From contig CAVVPZ010000006.1 of the NCBI GenBank assembly GCA_963750255.1, positions 1-64,000 of the forward strand: a stretch of 64,000 bases of DNA, read 5' to 3'. How positions within the stretch are numbered: the stretch's first letter is position 1; each line of letters opens with the position of its first letter. Positions 54,367 to 63,893 of this stretch are shown one piece after another. The notes under the pieces are model-generated. The model ran no database searches, had not been told where the DNA came from, and was given only the letters and a program-made list of their open reading frames with translations. Source of the stretch: DATLED01 sp963750255 (GTDB lineage Bacteria; Actinomycetota; Acidimicrobiia; Acidimicrobiales; CADCTF01). The position numbers and the translations under genes were made by a program.

Positions 54367-55735
54367 AGTCGTCCTGCCGGTCGTCGGCCGGGTCGAGTCT
54401 CAGCACGAGGACGGCGACATCGTCGGCCTGGCGGCTGTCACCGACCATCCCCGCGATCAGCCGGTCACACAACTCGTCGGCGTCGCCGGTCGTCGGCATG
54501 CCCGCGGCCAGCACCAGGCGCGCCAGTCCGTCGCCGAGCGATGCCGACGTCGTCTCGACGAGCCCGTCGGTGTAGAGGACGAGCGTGTCGCCGGGATCGA
54601 GCACGAGTCGACGATCAGCCCCCGGGCATCGGTGCTCGGCGATGAGGCTGGCGCCGAGCGGCGGCAACGGGTCCACGGCGACGAGTTCGCTGCGGCCGTC
54701 GGCGTGGATGAGCACCGGCGGGAGGTGGCCGGCGCTGGCGAGAACCACAGAGTGGTCCACGGGATCGAAAACGACGTGCAAGGCGGTGGCCAGATCGGTC
54801 AACCCGACTGCCGCCATGTAGCCGTCGACGTGGTCGAGGGCGTCGGCGGGCCCTGATGACTCGAGCGACGCAATCCTCATCATGTTGCGGACCTGGCCCA
54901 TCACCGCTGCAGCCCGCAGATCGTGGCCCATGACATCGCCGATCGTCAGCGCCACTAATCCGGAGGGCAATGGCAACACGTCGTACCAGTCGCCGCCGAT
55001 GAGGTCATGCGAACTGGCCGGCGCGTACTTCCGCCCCAATTCGGCTCCTGTGACCTCGGGCATGCCCGCAGGGAGCAGGCTGTGTTGCAACATGATCGCC
55101 GTCGTACGTTCTTGGGCCAGCGAGTTCTCACTCAGCCGCCAGGAGATCACGCAGGCGACGCTGATTCCGGTGATGAAGAAGGCATGGATGGCCGCCCATC
55201 GCCAGGGGTGGGCAAGAGCAGCCGGGTGGTTGAACACCGAACGCGGGTCGATGACGCCCATCACCCCGTGCTGCACCAGCACATAGGCGATACTCGACAG
55301 GAAGGGCACCCAGTCCTGGTACAAGGCGACCACCGCCACCATCACGAAGAAGTGGAAGTGCATCTCGATCACGCCACCCGAGAGATGGACCAGCAGGGCC
55401 GAAGCTGTCAACAGCCCCAAGCTCGAGATTGCCGTGCGGGTGCGGCGAGACAGCGTGGACTGGTTGGCCGCGAGCGCGGTGACGGGCAGAACCAGCGTCT
55501 CGAGCGCGGTGTGGATGGGCGAGAACCCTCGGATGAGGGCGAACCCCGGGATGACCACGGCGTGCGCCCACAACAAGAGCACGATCCCTCGATGCCGCAT
55601 CCGCCAGACCTCGTCCGGCAACGTCTGGCCCCGGGGCAGGACGTCTGGAAGCGACCAAGGCAAGGTGTCCCCCGAACACAACCGAGCGCGAACCCGGTAA
55701 CTGTCGCACACGGGGCCTGGATCCTGCACCAGCAC
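54341..55735 (-). CDS. Membrane-bound SpoIIE/RsbU-type PP2C phosphatase
   Basis: The 464 residues have an N-terminal membrane domain of about five helices (IVLLLWAHAVVIPGFALI, GVIEMHFHFFVMVAVVALYQ, WRWAAIHAFFITGISVACVI) with the HFHFF motif also seen in front of diguanylate cyclases, then a short linker and a SpoIIE phosphatase: LQHSLLPAGMPEVTGAELGR, HDLIGGDWYDVLPLPSGLVA, ALTIGDVMGHDLRAAAVMGQ and DTLVLYTDGLVETTSASLGD, SRQADDVAVLVLRL. Such enzymes act on anti-anti-sigma factors. Start GTG 55735 is uncertain; ATG 55600 would cut into the first helix. Confidence 0.8.
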   Translation of the reverse strand: MLVQDPGPVCDSYRVRARLCSGDTLPWSLPDVLPRGQTLPDEVWRMRHRGIVLLLWAHAVVIPGFALIRGFSPIHTALETLVLPVTALAANQSTLSRRTRTAISSLGLLTASALLVHLSGGVIEMHFHFFVMVAVVALYQDWVPFLSSIAYVLVQHGVMGVIDPRSVFNHPAALAHPWRWAAIHAFFITGISVACVISWRLSENSLAQERTTAIMLQHSLLPAGMPEVTGAELGRKYAPASSHDLIGGDWYDVLPLPSGLVALTIGDVMGHDLRAAAVMGQVRNMMRIASLESSGPADALDHVDGYMAAVGLTDLATALHVVFDPVDHSVVLASAGHLPPVLIHADGRSELVAVDPLPPLGASLIAEHRCPGADRRLVLDPGDTLVLYTDGLVETTSASLGDGLARLVLAAGMPTTGDADELCDRLIAGMVGDSRQADDVAVLVLRLDPADDRQDDFSASEWRQ

Positions 55736-55761
55736 GGCGCCGGTACACTCCCCTCCCGAAC

Positions 55762-55838
55762 GGGGACGTAGCTCAGTTGGCTAGAGCACCTGCTTTGCAA
55801 GCAGGGGGTCGTGGGTTCGAGTCCCATCGTCTCCACCA
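55762..55838 (+). tRNA. tRNA-Ala(UGC)
   Basis: A complete tRNA: acceptor GGGGACG pairs with CGTCTCC, D-arm GCTCAGTTGGCTAGAGC, anticodon arm CCTGCTTTGCAAGCAGG with TGC, T-arm GTGGGTTCGAGTCCCAT, and CCA encoded. It immediately precedes a tyrosine integrase and is the likely attachment site of the element that follows. Confidence 0.96.
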
Positions 55839-55894
55839 CAAACGCCCAGGTCAGAGGCGTGCAGAAGTCCGCGCCTCGACCGAACATCCTGGCC

Positions 55895-55943
55895 GACGTA
55901 GCCAGTTGGACGTAGCCTTTGCATGGCTACGTCTGGCTACGTC
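55895..55943. repeat. Four copies of GGCTACGTC around the integrase start
   Basis: GACGTAGCC occurs at 55895-55903 and 55909-55917, and its reverse complement GGCTACGTC at 55925-55933 and 55935-55943, so the whole is a large imperfect palindrome centred on the integrase ATG (55923). Likely arm-type binding sites of the integrase or excisionase, or an operator for autoregulation. Confidence 0.65.
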
Positions 55944-57150
55944 GGAGGTTGGCGGATGGCGCAGCGACCGACGGTGCGGTGGAACGACCGAACGAGCGGT
56001 GGATGGCCTGGGTGCGATTCCCGGACGGCTCGCGCCGCAAGGTCGAGCGGGTCGACAAGGCCGACGCCCAGCACGACCTCGACGAGCTGCTCGCGCTGCG
56101 GGCCCAGGCGCATCGACCCGGGCCCGCGGCGCCAGCGGCAGCTCACCTTCAACGAGGTGATCGACGCCTGGTTCGAGGCCGGTTGCCCGAACGTGGCGCC
56201 GACGCAAGAACGTCGCGCCACGCCGGGTCAAAGTCGCCGAACACGATCGAGCCAACGCTCGCCAGCTGCTCGGGCACCAGCGTGCGGCCGGTGATCGGCC
56301 TGCTGTGGGTCGACCGCACCACCACCGAGCGGCTCGAGGAGCTGTTCGCAGCGATGGATGGCCGACGGGCAAGTCGACGAGCACGATCGACCGAACGTGG
56401 AACTACCTCAACCAGGCCTGCCAGCACGCCCTGCGGAAGCGGACGATCAAGACGCAACCCGGCGGCCGACGTCCTGCTCCCCGCCCGCCGGCCGTCGAAG
56501 CCGCGCAAGAGCTTCACCATCGAGCAGGCCCAGCAGCTCCTCGCCGAACGCGATCCCCGCGGATCCGCGGCCGGCGATGTGGCTGACCGGCGCTCATGTG
56601 CGGCCTCCGACCGGGCGAGCTGGCCGGGCCTTCGCTGGTGCTTCGTCGACATCGACTCCGATGAGCCGACGCATCGAGGTGGCCGAGCGGGCCCTGGAGG
56701 TCGAAGACGCTACGTCGGGCAGGGGCCGCCGAAGACCGAGCGCAGCAAGCGCCGCATCGGGCTGCATCCGCTGCTCGTCGCCGCGCTGCTCCGGCACCGG
56801 GAGGAGCAGCGGGTGCTCGGCCTGTACGACGACGAGGGGTTCGTGTTCGGCACCCGCAACGGCACGCCGATGGCGATCTCGAACCTGCGTCGGGCCTTCA
56901 AGCAGCTGTGCCAGGCGCGCCGGACTCGGCGACCGACTGGACCACCTACGAGCTGCGCCACTCGTTCGTGTCGCTCGTCGCCGACCAGCTCGACGATCTG
57001 GTGAAGGTCGCCGACCTCGCCGGTCACATCGACACCCGCACCACCGAGGGCTACCGCCACGCGGTGCGGCCGTCGATCCCCCACGCGATCGAAGCGTGGG
57101 ACCGCTTGCTCGACAGGGGCGACGCCACAACGGGGGTGGCGTCCGAGTGA
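55923..57150 (+). pseudogene. Tyrosine-type site-specific integrase, many frameshifts
   Basis: Reassembled from three frames this is an integrase of about 405 residues. The N-terminus has NERWMAWVRFPDGSRRKVER and the core-binding part RQRQLTFNEVIDAWFEAG, LLWVDRTTTERLEELFAAMD, TIDRTWNYLNQACQHALRKR. The catalytic domain has KPRKSFTIEQAQQLLAER, the first Arg in GLRPGELAGLRW after correction, PPKTERSKRRIGLHPLL, the box TYELRHSFVSLVADQL and the tyrosine in GHIDTRTTEGYRHAV. About a dozen indels, mostly extra G or C, lie between 55960 and 56930; no in-frame stop occurs within the pieces. It integrates and excises the element at tRNA-Ala. Confidence 0.8.
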
Positions 57151-57522
57151 ACCCGATCGTCCTTCGCCCCGAGGAGCCGCCCGAAGATGCCGTGGTTGTC
57201 ATCCGCGGCGGCGAGATGACCCGGCGCGTTCGTCCGGCGGACAGCCACCGACGCCCACGAAGAGCTGGGGATCTATGCCGTCTCCGTGTTCCTGGCGTTG
57301 GACGCTGGTATCGACGAACTTTACGCGGCAGAGCCGTACCTCCTCCGGTACGGCAAGGTCCGGCTTTCTACTGTCGGTCGCCTCCGATCCGCCGGGTTCC
57401 CGCTCCTCCCGACTCTCGGTCGACCGCACTACGACATCGTCCTGCCGGACCTGGATGACGCCACCTTGCAACGGTTGGAAGGCTGCTTCGACCCGGCCAG
57501 GCCGAATCCTGGTCGCACGTGA
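57147..57522 (+). CDS. Element-encoded hypothetical protein, one apparent frameshift
   Basis: GTG 57147 overlaps the integrase stop. The reading starts VNPIVLRPEEPPEDAVVVIR and GGEMT; an extra C near 57222 shifts it, and the restored frame reads AFVRRTATDAHEELGIYAVS, VFLALDAGIDELYAAEPYLL, RYGKVRLSTVGRLRSAGFPL, PHYDIVLPDLDDATLQRLEG, CFDPARPNPGRT. About 124 residues. Similar small proteins occur beside other actinobacterial genes, but no function is known to me. Confidence 0.55.
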
Positions 57523-57556
57523 CGTCGCGGACCTCCGGGCGTACGATGGGCTGGTC

Positions 57557-57808
57557 ATGACGTGGGACCTGTGGGTTGACTATCTCCGCACGGACGGTGA
57601 GGGCCTCACCCATACGTCGGTGCGCAACGCCAGCCCCAGCGTGGTGCTTCGAGTCGGCGACCACATCGTCGTCGGCAATGAAGACGCGGACCCGGCTGTA
57701 GCCCGGGTCGCCTTCGTCGGTGACGATGGCGTGGTGCTCGTTGCGGTGCTTCCGGGGCCGGTCGAGACTCACCGCGCCCTGCTGCGCAACCAGCCCGCAG
57801 CCACCTGA
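57557..57808 (+). CDS. Small hypothetical protein
   Basis: The 83 residues from ATG 57557 begin MTWDLWVDYLRTDGEGLTHT and continue VLRVGDHIVVGNEDADPAVA, RVAFVGDDGVVLVAVLPGPV, predicted as a small beta-barrel. It follows the previous gene by 34 bp on the same strand and the two probably form a pair. No family is recognised. Confidence 0.5.
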   Translation: MTWDLWVDYLRTDGEGLTHTSVRNASPSVVLRVGDHIVVGNEDADPAVARVAFVGDDGVVLVAVLPGPVETHRALLRNQPAAT

Positions 57809-57821
57809 CGGACACGACGGC

Positions 57822-58586
57822 CTACTCGTCGTCCGCGCCGGGAAGAGGATGGTCGACCGCACCCTCGCTCCGGCCCCGCAGCCGACGACGGTCGGCGACT
57901 TCGGCAACGACCCTCTCGTCGAGGAACTCACCGGGCCGGTAGTTGTTGAAGGCGATCAGTGCGTCGGCGAGACCGCGAAGGTTGTTGGCAAAGGTAGTGA
58001 CGTCGTCGCCGGGGTGTGGGGCTCCTCGCATGCGGCGGGCGGCGAGGCCGTGGAAGACGGCTGCCAGCACGTCTTCGGGCAGGAGTGGTTCTCGGTGGAG
58101 GCTGCCGGCGATCTCGGCGAGAATCGGTTCGGGGTCGGGCAGCGCGTCGGAGCGAGGAATGTCGATGCCTTGTGCGAGGAGGTGCGACCAGTTGGCGGTC
58201 CGGTCGGCGAGGACGTTGAAGGTGTCTCGGTGTCCAAGGAGGAGGACGAGGAGGTACTCCCACGGCAACCCCCGCTTCGCGTCGTCGGTCACGAGGCGGC
58301 CTTCGCCGTCATCGGGCGGCAGGAAGAAGTAGAGGACCGGTAGGTCGAAGGTGCGGGCGAGGGCGACGAGTTCGTTGGCGGTGAACTGCCGCACTCGTTG
58401 GCCGCTGACGGACCCTTCGGCTTGGGCAACGGTCGTTTGGCTCCAGTTGGAGCCGGTGAAGCGGGTGAGCCGTTCGGCGATCTCGGTTTGGGTGAGGCCT
58501 CGGAGTTCTCGGGCGCGGGTGAGGTTGTGGGCGACGACTTGGCTGGCCGTCCACGTTTGGTCGTCGCTCGCTTTGGTTCGTGCCAT
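57822..58586 (-). CDS. XRE-family repressor of the element
   Basis: The 254 residues have an N-terminal Cro/CI-type helix-turn-helix: NLTRARELRGLTQTEIAERL, WSQTTVAQAEGSVSGQRVRQ, FTANELVALARTFDLPVLYF. The remaining 150 residues (WEYLLVLLLGHRDTFNVLAD, EPLLPEDVLAAVFHGLAAR) are helical and of unknown role. It is divergent from the excisionase-like gene, the usual place of an element's master repressor. ATG 58586 has GGAGACCC just upstream. Confidence 0.75.
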   Translation of the reverse strand: MARTKASDDQTWTASQVVAHNLTRARELRGLTQTEIAERLTRFTGSNWSQTTVAQAEGSVSGQRVRQFTANELVALARTFDLPVLYFFLPPDDGEGRLVTDDAKRGLPWEYLLVLLLGHRDTFNVLADRTANWSHLLAQGIDIPRSDALPDPEPILAEIAGSLHREPLLPEDVLAAVFHGLAARRMRGAPHPGDDVTTFANNLRGLADALIAFNNYRPGEFLDERVVAEVADRRRLRGRSEGAVDHPLPGADDE

Positions 58587-58668
58587 GGGTCTCCGTCGCA
58601 AATGGGGGACAGGTGGAGGGCGATTGGGGGTTGCGCCGTCCGGTCCCCTCCTTCATGATGTTATCTAG

Positions 58669-58686
58669 CATTACGGCAGAGTAATG
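58669..58686. promoter_or_regulatory. Inverted repeat in the repressor-excisionase divergent region
   Basis: CATTAC (58669-58674) and GTAATG (58681-58686) are perfect inverted repeats with a 6-nt spacer, in an AT-rich patch (GTTATCTAGCATTAC) unusual for this GC-rich DNA. It fits an operator of the XRE repressor over the rightward promoter. Confidence 0.45.
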
Positions 58687-58929
58687 TCAACGATGACGTG
58701 GGGTGTGGCGATGCGGTTCGAGGATCTTCCTCCGTTTCTGCGGGTCGAGCAGGCCCAGGAGTTGACGCAGCTGGGCCGCTCGCAGCTCTATGAACGGACG
58801 CGGCTGTCGCGGGAGACGAACGGCGCGGAAGGGATCCCGGTGGTGCGTTTCGGCCGCTGCCTGCGGATCCCGACGGCCGCCTTGTTGCGCCTTGCTCTCA
58901 TCGACACCGGTGACGGCGATGCGGCCTGA
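58684..58929 (+). CDS. Excisionase-like helix-turn-helix protein
   Basis: Up to 81 residues; ATG 58684, 58693 and 58711 are all possible starts. The core LPPFLRVEQAQELTQLGRSQ, LYERTRLSRETNGAEGIPVV, RFGRCLRIPTAALLRLALI is a MerR/excisionase-type DNA-binding domain (helix-turn-helix_17) that reads R-F-G-R before the last strand. It is transcribed away from the XRE repressor. Such proteins bend DNA for excision or activate transfer genes. Confidence 0.7.
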   Translation: MSTMTWGVAMRFEDLPPFLRVEQAQELTQLGRSQLYERTRLSRETNGAEGIPVVRFGRCLRIPTAALLRLALIDTGDGDAA

Positions 58930-59263
58930 GGTCCGCATCGAGCACTGCTACCCGACGGCGTTCGGATTCTTGTGTGAGCACGGGCCCCAGGCGCTCGCCG
59001 TCCTCCACGATCTGATCGCCCGCGCCGACATGGTCGACGGCCAGTTGGTGGTGGAGGCGAGCACCCGAAGCGTCGCCGACCGGCTGGGGTTTTTGTCGAA
59101 GGACTCGGTGCACCGCCGGCTCCGCCAACTGGCGCGGGCGGGCGTGATCGAAGCCGTCGACCGCGGGGACCGCTGCTCCTCGTTCGGTGCGACCACCTAT
59201 GTGGTGCACCTCGAGCACTCCGGGATCGCCGTCGTCGCCGACGACGAGAGTCGTTCGGCTTGA
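58919..59263 (+). CDS. Winged-helix DNA-binding protein of the element
   Basis: The ATG at 58919 overlaps the stop of the excisionase-like gene by 11 nt, so they are coupled. The 114 residues contain a clear helix-turn-helix: QALAVLHDLIARADMVDGQL, VVEASTRSVADRLGFLSKDS, VHRRLRQLARAGVIEAVD, followed by a wing (RCSSFGATTYVVHLEHSGI). It probably regulates the transfer operon or acts at the origin. No specific family is recognised. Confidence 0.6.
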   Translation: MRPEVRIEHCYPTAFGFLCEHGPQALAVLHDLIARADMVDGQLVVEASTRSVADRLGFLSKDSVHRRLRQLARAGVIEAVDRGDRCSSFGATTYVVHLEHSGIAVVADDESRSA

Positions 59264-59266
59264 CCG

Positions 59267-59790
59267 GTGGCTGAGCGGCTCCGCCGCCCGACGCTCGATG
59301 CGTCGCCGTCCCCGAGGGAGGACGGGCCGGCCGATGAGCTCGTGCTGACTACCGCGGCGCGGTCGCTGCGTCGCGCCCTGGGTCCGACGGCCTGGGTCGT
59401 GCTCGAGGAGTTGACCTCCCTGGGCTCACCCGACGGGGAGGGCGGCGTGGTGGTGGCGGCGAACATGCGGGACCTAGCCGACGCCGTCGGACTCGGCCGC
59501 GACGCCGTGGCCGGCGCGCGCTTCAGGCGTTGGCGTTGGCTGGTTGGGTGCGCTGCGAAGTGGCGCGCGGCCCACAGGGCCGGTTCGGGGCCGGCCGCTA
59601 TCTCGTGTCGTCGAACCCAGCGCTTCGCCGCGTCTCGGCGACTCGTTCCTCTCGTGTTCCTCGCGCCGGCACGACGACTCCGCCGATCCTCCCGCAACTC
59701 CCCCAGCAGCTCCCCGAGCAGCTCTCTCTCCTCGATCTCTCCACCACCTCGAACGTGCCCTCGAGCACCACCGCGGGCACCACGCCGTGA
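59267..59790 (+). CDS. Second winged-helix protein of the element, one apparent frameshift
   Basis: Starts at GTG 59267, 3 nt after the previous stop. First frame: RSLRRALGPTAWVVLEELTS, VVAANMRDLADAVGLGRDAV. Two extra bases near 59515 shift it; restored it reads ALQALALAGWVRCEVARGPQ, GRFGAGRYLVSSNP, and ends in a Pro/Gln/Leu-rich tail (PQLPQQLPEQLSLLDLSTTS). About 173 residues with the same helix-turn-helix-wing layout as the gene before it. Role unknown, likely in control of transfer. Confidence 0.55.
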
Positions 59791-59905
59791 GCCCTCACGA
59801 TCTCGCTGTCAGCCACCCATCAATTCGCACAGACATATGCCACCCCTTCGGGGAGGCCTCGCCTGACCGCTCCCGGGGCGGGTCGGTGACCGGGATGACG
59901 CCGCC

Positions 59906-62900
59906 GTGTTGACGGTCACCAAGCTCGGCGACGCCGACTATTTGATCGACCAGGTGGCCGTCGGCGTCGACGACTACTACTTGGGCCGCGGTGAGGCTCC
60001 CGGCGTGTGGCACGGCAAGTGGGCCGCCAAGCTCGGCGTCGAAGGCGTCGTCGATCACGGCGCCCTCCGCTCACTGTTGGACGGCCGCAACCCGGTCACC
60101 GGCAGCGACTTGTTGGCGGGACGGCCGATGCGGGAGGTGGCGGCGTTCGACGCGACCTTCTCGGCCCCGAAGAGCGCGTCGTTGTTGTGGGCGTTCGGGA
60201 CACCCGAGGTCGCCGCTGCGGTGTCGATCGCCCACGTCGAGTCCGTCGCCGCCGCCCTCGACGTGTTGGAGGCGAAGGCGGCGGTGGCCCGCCAACAAAG
60301 CGGCGGGGTGCGCCGCCGGGTGGCGACAGCCGGCCTGGCGGTGGCGACGTTCGTGCACCGCACGTCGCGGGAGGGCGACCCGCAGTTGCACACCCATTGC
60401 GTGATCCCCAACATCGTCGAACGGGCGGATGGCACCCACGTCGCGTTGGACGCCGGGGCGGTCTATGAGTGGAAACGGGCGATCGGGTGCATCTATGCCG
60501 AGGAGCTCCGCACCCGCCTCACCCGCCGTTTGGGTGTGGAGTGGGGACCGGACCGCAACGGCACCCGCGAAATGGTTGGTCTCACCCCAACGCAGCTCCG
60601 CACCTTCTCGAAACGAACGGTGGCCATCGAGGAACACCTCGCCACCCTGGCCATCGACCACGCCGATCGGGCCGCGGCGATGCGGGCCGATGAGGCGGCG
60701 TCGCTTGCCACCCGCCCCGCCAAAGACCTGTCCCGCACGCCCGAGGAACTGGCCGCCACCTGGGCCGCCGAAGCTGACGGCGTGGCCCTCCCCACCGGTC
60801 CCGCCCTCACCGACGCGGTGTCCGGACGGGCGGTGCCCCACCGCGACGTCGCGGAGGGTGAGGTCACCGCTCGCCTCGTGGACCCAGAGGCGGGATTGTG
60901 TGCCCGGCGGTCGCGGTTCGGCGAAGCGCACGTGGTCGAGGCCGTCGCCAGTTTGGGTGGCGGACGCCTCGAGGCCGCCGGGATTTTGGCCCGCACCCGC
61001 GAGTTCCTCGCCTCACCCCACGCCATGCGCCTCATCGAGACCGACCCCGCCGACGGGGCCCGGTCGAGGCCCCGCCAGTGGTCGACCGCCGCCCACTTGG
61101 CGTTGGAGGCCCATGTCCTGGGCCGCCTCGGACAGCTCGCCGCCCTCCCGGCCGCAGGGGCCCACTTGGCGAGCGTCGAACAAGCGCTGGCCGCGGAAGG
61201 CAACCTGGGCGCGGACCAGGCCGAAGCGGTCCGGGTGTTGAGTGCTGCGGGGGCGGCGGTGCGGGTGTTGGCGGCGCCGGCCGGGTTCGGCAAGACCACC
61301 GCCGTGCACGCCGCCGCCGCCGCCCAAGTCGCGGCGGGGCGACCGGTGCTGGGTTTGGCGACCACCAACAAGGCCGTGGCGGAGCTGCGGGACGTCGGGA
61401 TCGACGCCGTGACCCTCGCCCGCTTCCGTATCGACGTGCGAAACCCTGGTCTGGCCGCGGGCACGCTCTGGTCCTCGACGAGATGTCCCAGGTCGCCACC
61501 GCGGACGCCGCGTGGTCCTCGACGCCGCGGTCGCCGTTCCCGGCACGACGCTGTGGTGCCTCGGCGATCTCACACCAAGGCCGACCGGTGCGGGCCGGCG
61601 GCCTGGCCGCCGAACTCGAACGCCTCGCCGCCAGGCGACGATCTCGGCCGCCGGCGCTGACCGTGAACCGCCGCCAGACGAGAGCCCGCCGAACGACAGG
61701 CGCTGTCCCGCTACCGCGACGGCGCCATCGTCGACAGCCAGACCATCCGCACCGAACACGGTTGGGAACACGACCACGGCAGCCCCGCGGCGACCCGCCA
61801 AGCGCTCGCCGACGGCGTCGTCGCCGACGGCGAGCGCGATCGGCGCCGACGGCGTCGTGGCGCTGTGCCGTCTCCCACGCCGACTGCCGAGGACATCGCC
61901 GACCGCGTCCGCGCGCCATCCGCCGCGGCCGAGGCGAGCTCGGCGGCCCGACCCTCACCGGCCCGGGCTGGGGGAACGCCGAGCGCGACTACACGGCCGG
62001 GCGACCGTGTCCTGTTGCACGCCACGCTGCGGGTCGCGAGCCAGCGCCTCCACAACGGCACCGTGCTCGCCGTGACCGGCGCTGACCGACACCGGTCCGC
62101 CGTGTCCGGCCCCGCCGGACACGGGCCTCGAGCTCCCCGCCGCGTTCGTCGCCGGCCGGAGGCACGACGGCACCCCGAACCTGTCCCACGCCTGGGCCCG
62201 CACCGTCGACGGCGCCCAGGGCGGCACCTGGACCCAGGCCCACTTGCTCGGCACCGCCGCGCTCGACCGCTCAGCGCCTACGTCGCCCAAAGCCGCGGCC
62301 GACAGCCACCCACACCTGGAACGTCACCCGCCTCTCCGACGGTCGACCACGGCGGCATCATCGTCACCCGCGACCCCGCCGAAGACGTCCTCGCCGCAAT
62401 GGAACGCCAACCCCCCGCCGGCTTCGCCGCCCACGACAACCCCCACACCCTCGACCGCACCCTCACCGCCGAACGCGGCGGCCACCTCGACGTCATCGCC
62501 GGGCGCCCACCGCTCCGCCCAGAGGCGCTCGACGAAGCGCACCGCGACCTGGATCGAGCCGACTCCGACCTGGCCCGCGCCGGCAACGAGCTTCGCAACG
62601 CCCAGGAGGCGGTCGCGGCGATCGGGCCGCTGGCGCGCACCCGCCGCCACGGCCGCCAACACCTCGACGCCGCCCGAACACGCGTGTCCGCCGCCGCCCA
62701 ACGAGTCGACGCCGCCGATGCGGCCCGGCGAGCCGCACAGGCCGAAGTCGAACGCGTCGAGCAGGCCGCCAAAGCCGACAAGGCTTGGACCGTTACGCAC
62801 GGCTGGCGGATCGACCGGGTCGCCGACATCGACCACCAACTCGAACAGCACTGGAGCCGGGCCGTCGTCGCTGCCGTCCGCCAAGGCGATCCCCTCGCCT

Positions 62901-63752
62901 TCGGCGTCGACCGCCTCCGCCACGCCCGACACACCACCCTCGGGAACCTCCGGGCACTCGACGCGGGCCTCCCGCCCGACCACCGCGACCGACTCGCCCG
63001 AGCCGAAGCCGAACTCGCGCACCGCACCACCAACCTCGCCTACGCCCGCCGGACCCTCACCGCCGCCGAAGGCGACGTCGAAGCCGCCAGCCAGCGGCGG
63101 TGGGGCCGACGCGACAACGACGCCCTCGCCCGAGCCGAGATCCGCTACTCGGCCGCCCGCAACACGGTGGCCCAGGCCGCCGATGCCGTCGTCGCCGCCC
63201 GTTCCGACGTCGAATGCCACCGCCAAGGCGTCGATCGCTACCTCCAGGCCCTCGAGCGCACCGCACCCGAACGCCAACAACTCGACCGCGACGCCCAAGA
63301 CCTCGGCAACGCCCTCACCGAGACCCGGCCCGAGCGTGTGCTCGCCGCAGCCCACGGCGACCCGACAGGCGCGCACCTCGAGATCGCCCTCGGTCCCGCC
63401 CCACCCGATCCGGCCCGGAAGGTCATTTGGTGTGCTATCGCCAACGAGATCGAAGCCCACCGCGACCGAACGAACCACGCCGCCGAACCGGCCGGCACGG
63501 AACGACTCGGCTGGCTCCTCGGCCAGCGTCCCACCTACTCGACCAACGAGTGGGACCGCGTCGCCGGGCTCGTCAACGACCGCGCCCGCACTACTCACCG
63601 CCGCGGCGACCATCAGCCGCGGGGGCCTTGACGACCCCGAAGACCACCGGCTCTGGCGCGAAGCCCTCGAGCGGAACGTCGAAGCGCTCGCCGCCAGCCG
63701 GACCGTCCGCGAGCCCGAGCCGCCCGGCAGGGGCATCGAACTCGGGTGGTGA
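59906..63752 (+). CDS. MobF-family relaxase with RecD-like helicase, frameshifted
   Basis: About 1280 residues. The intact first part (to about 61460) is a TrwC-type relaxase: FDATFSAPKSASLLWAFGTP and the metal triad in HRTSREGDPQLHTHCVIPNI; a Tyr near the N-terminus (DDYYLGRG) could be the nicking residue. Then comes a RecD/TraI-like helicase with Walker A AAPAGFGKTTAVHAAA and, after indels near 61465 and 61520, Walker B VVLDEMSQVATADAA and GDLTQGRPVRAGG. Between 61460 and 62330 the frame changes repeatedly. The C-terminal part (QRLHNGTVLAVTGA, WARTVDGAQGGTW, YVAQSRGR, then a long Ala/Arg-rich coiled coil) ends at 63752. It nicks the element's transfer origin and unwinds the strand. Confidence 0.8.
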
Positions 63753-63827
63753 GCGCGTCACCTCGGCCGAATTCGAACCCGCCCACTACTCGACCGCCGA
63801 TCGGACGGGTCCAGGGTTCGGGCAGGT

Positions 63828-63851
63828 GAGTTCGGCGCCGGCGCCGAACTC
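63828..63851. terminator. 24-bp perfect palindrome after the relaxase gene
   Basis: GAGTTCGGCGCC joins directly to its reverse complement GGCGCCGAACTC, followed by TTTGTGG. It lies 76 nt after the relaxase stop. It can fold into a very stable hairpin and most simply ends transcription; a recognition site for the element's transfer proteins is the alternative. Confidence 0.5.
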
Positions 63852-63893
63852 TTTGTGGTGCGTCTTCGTTTTGGTGTTGTGGTTTGGGTCTCG

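Noticed and set aside
58300..58600. CRISPR or other regularly spaced repeats
   Set aside because: I looked through the whole window for direct repeats with regular spacing and found only the short tandem repeat at 9023 and the integrase-site repeats.
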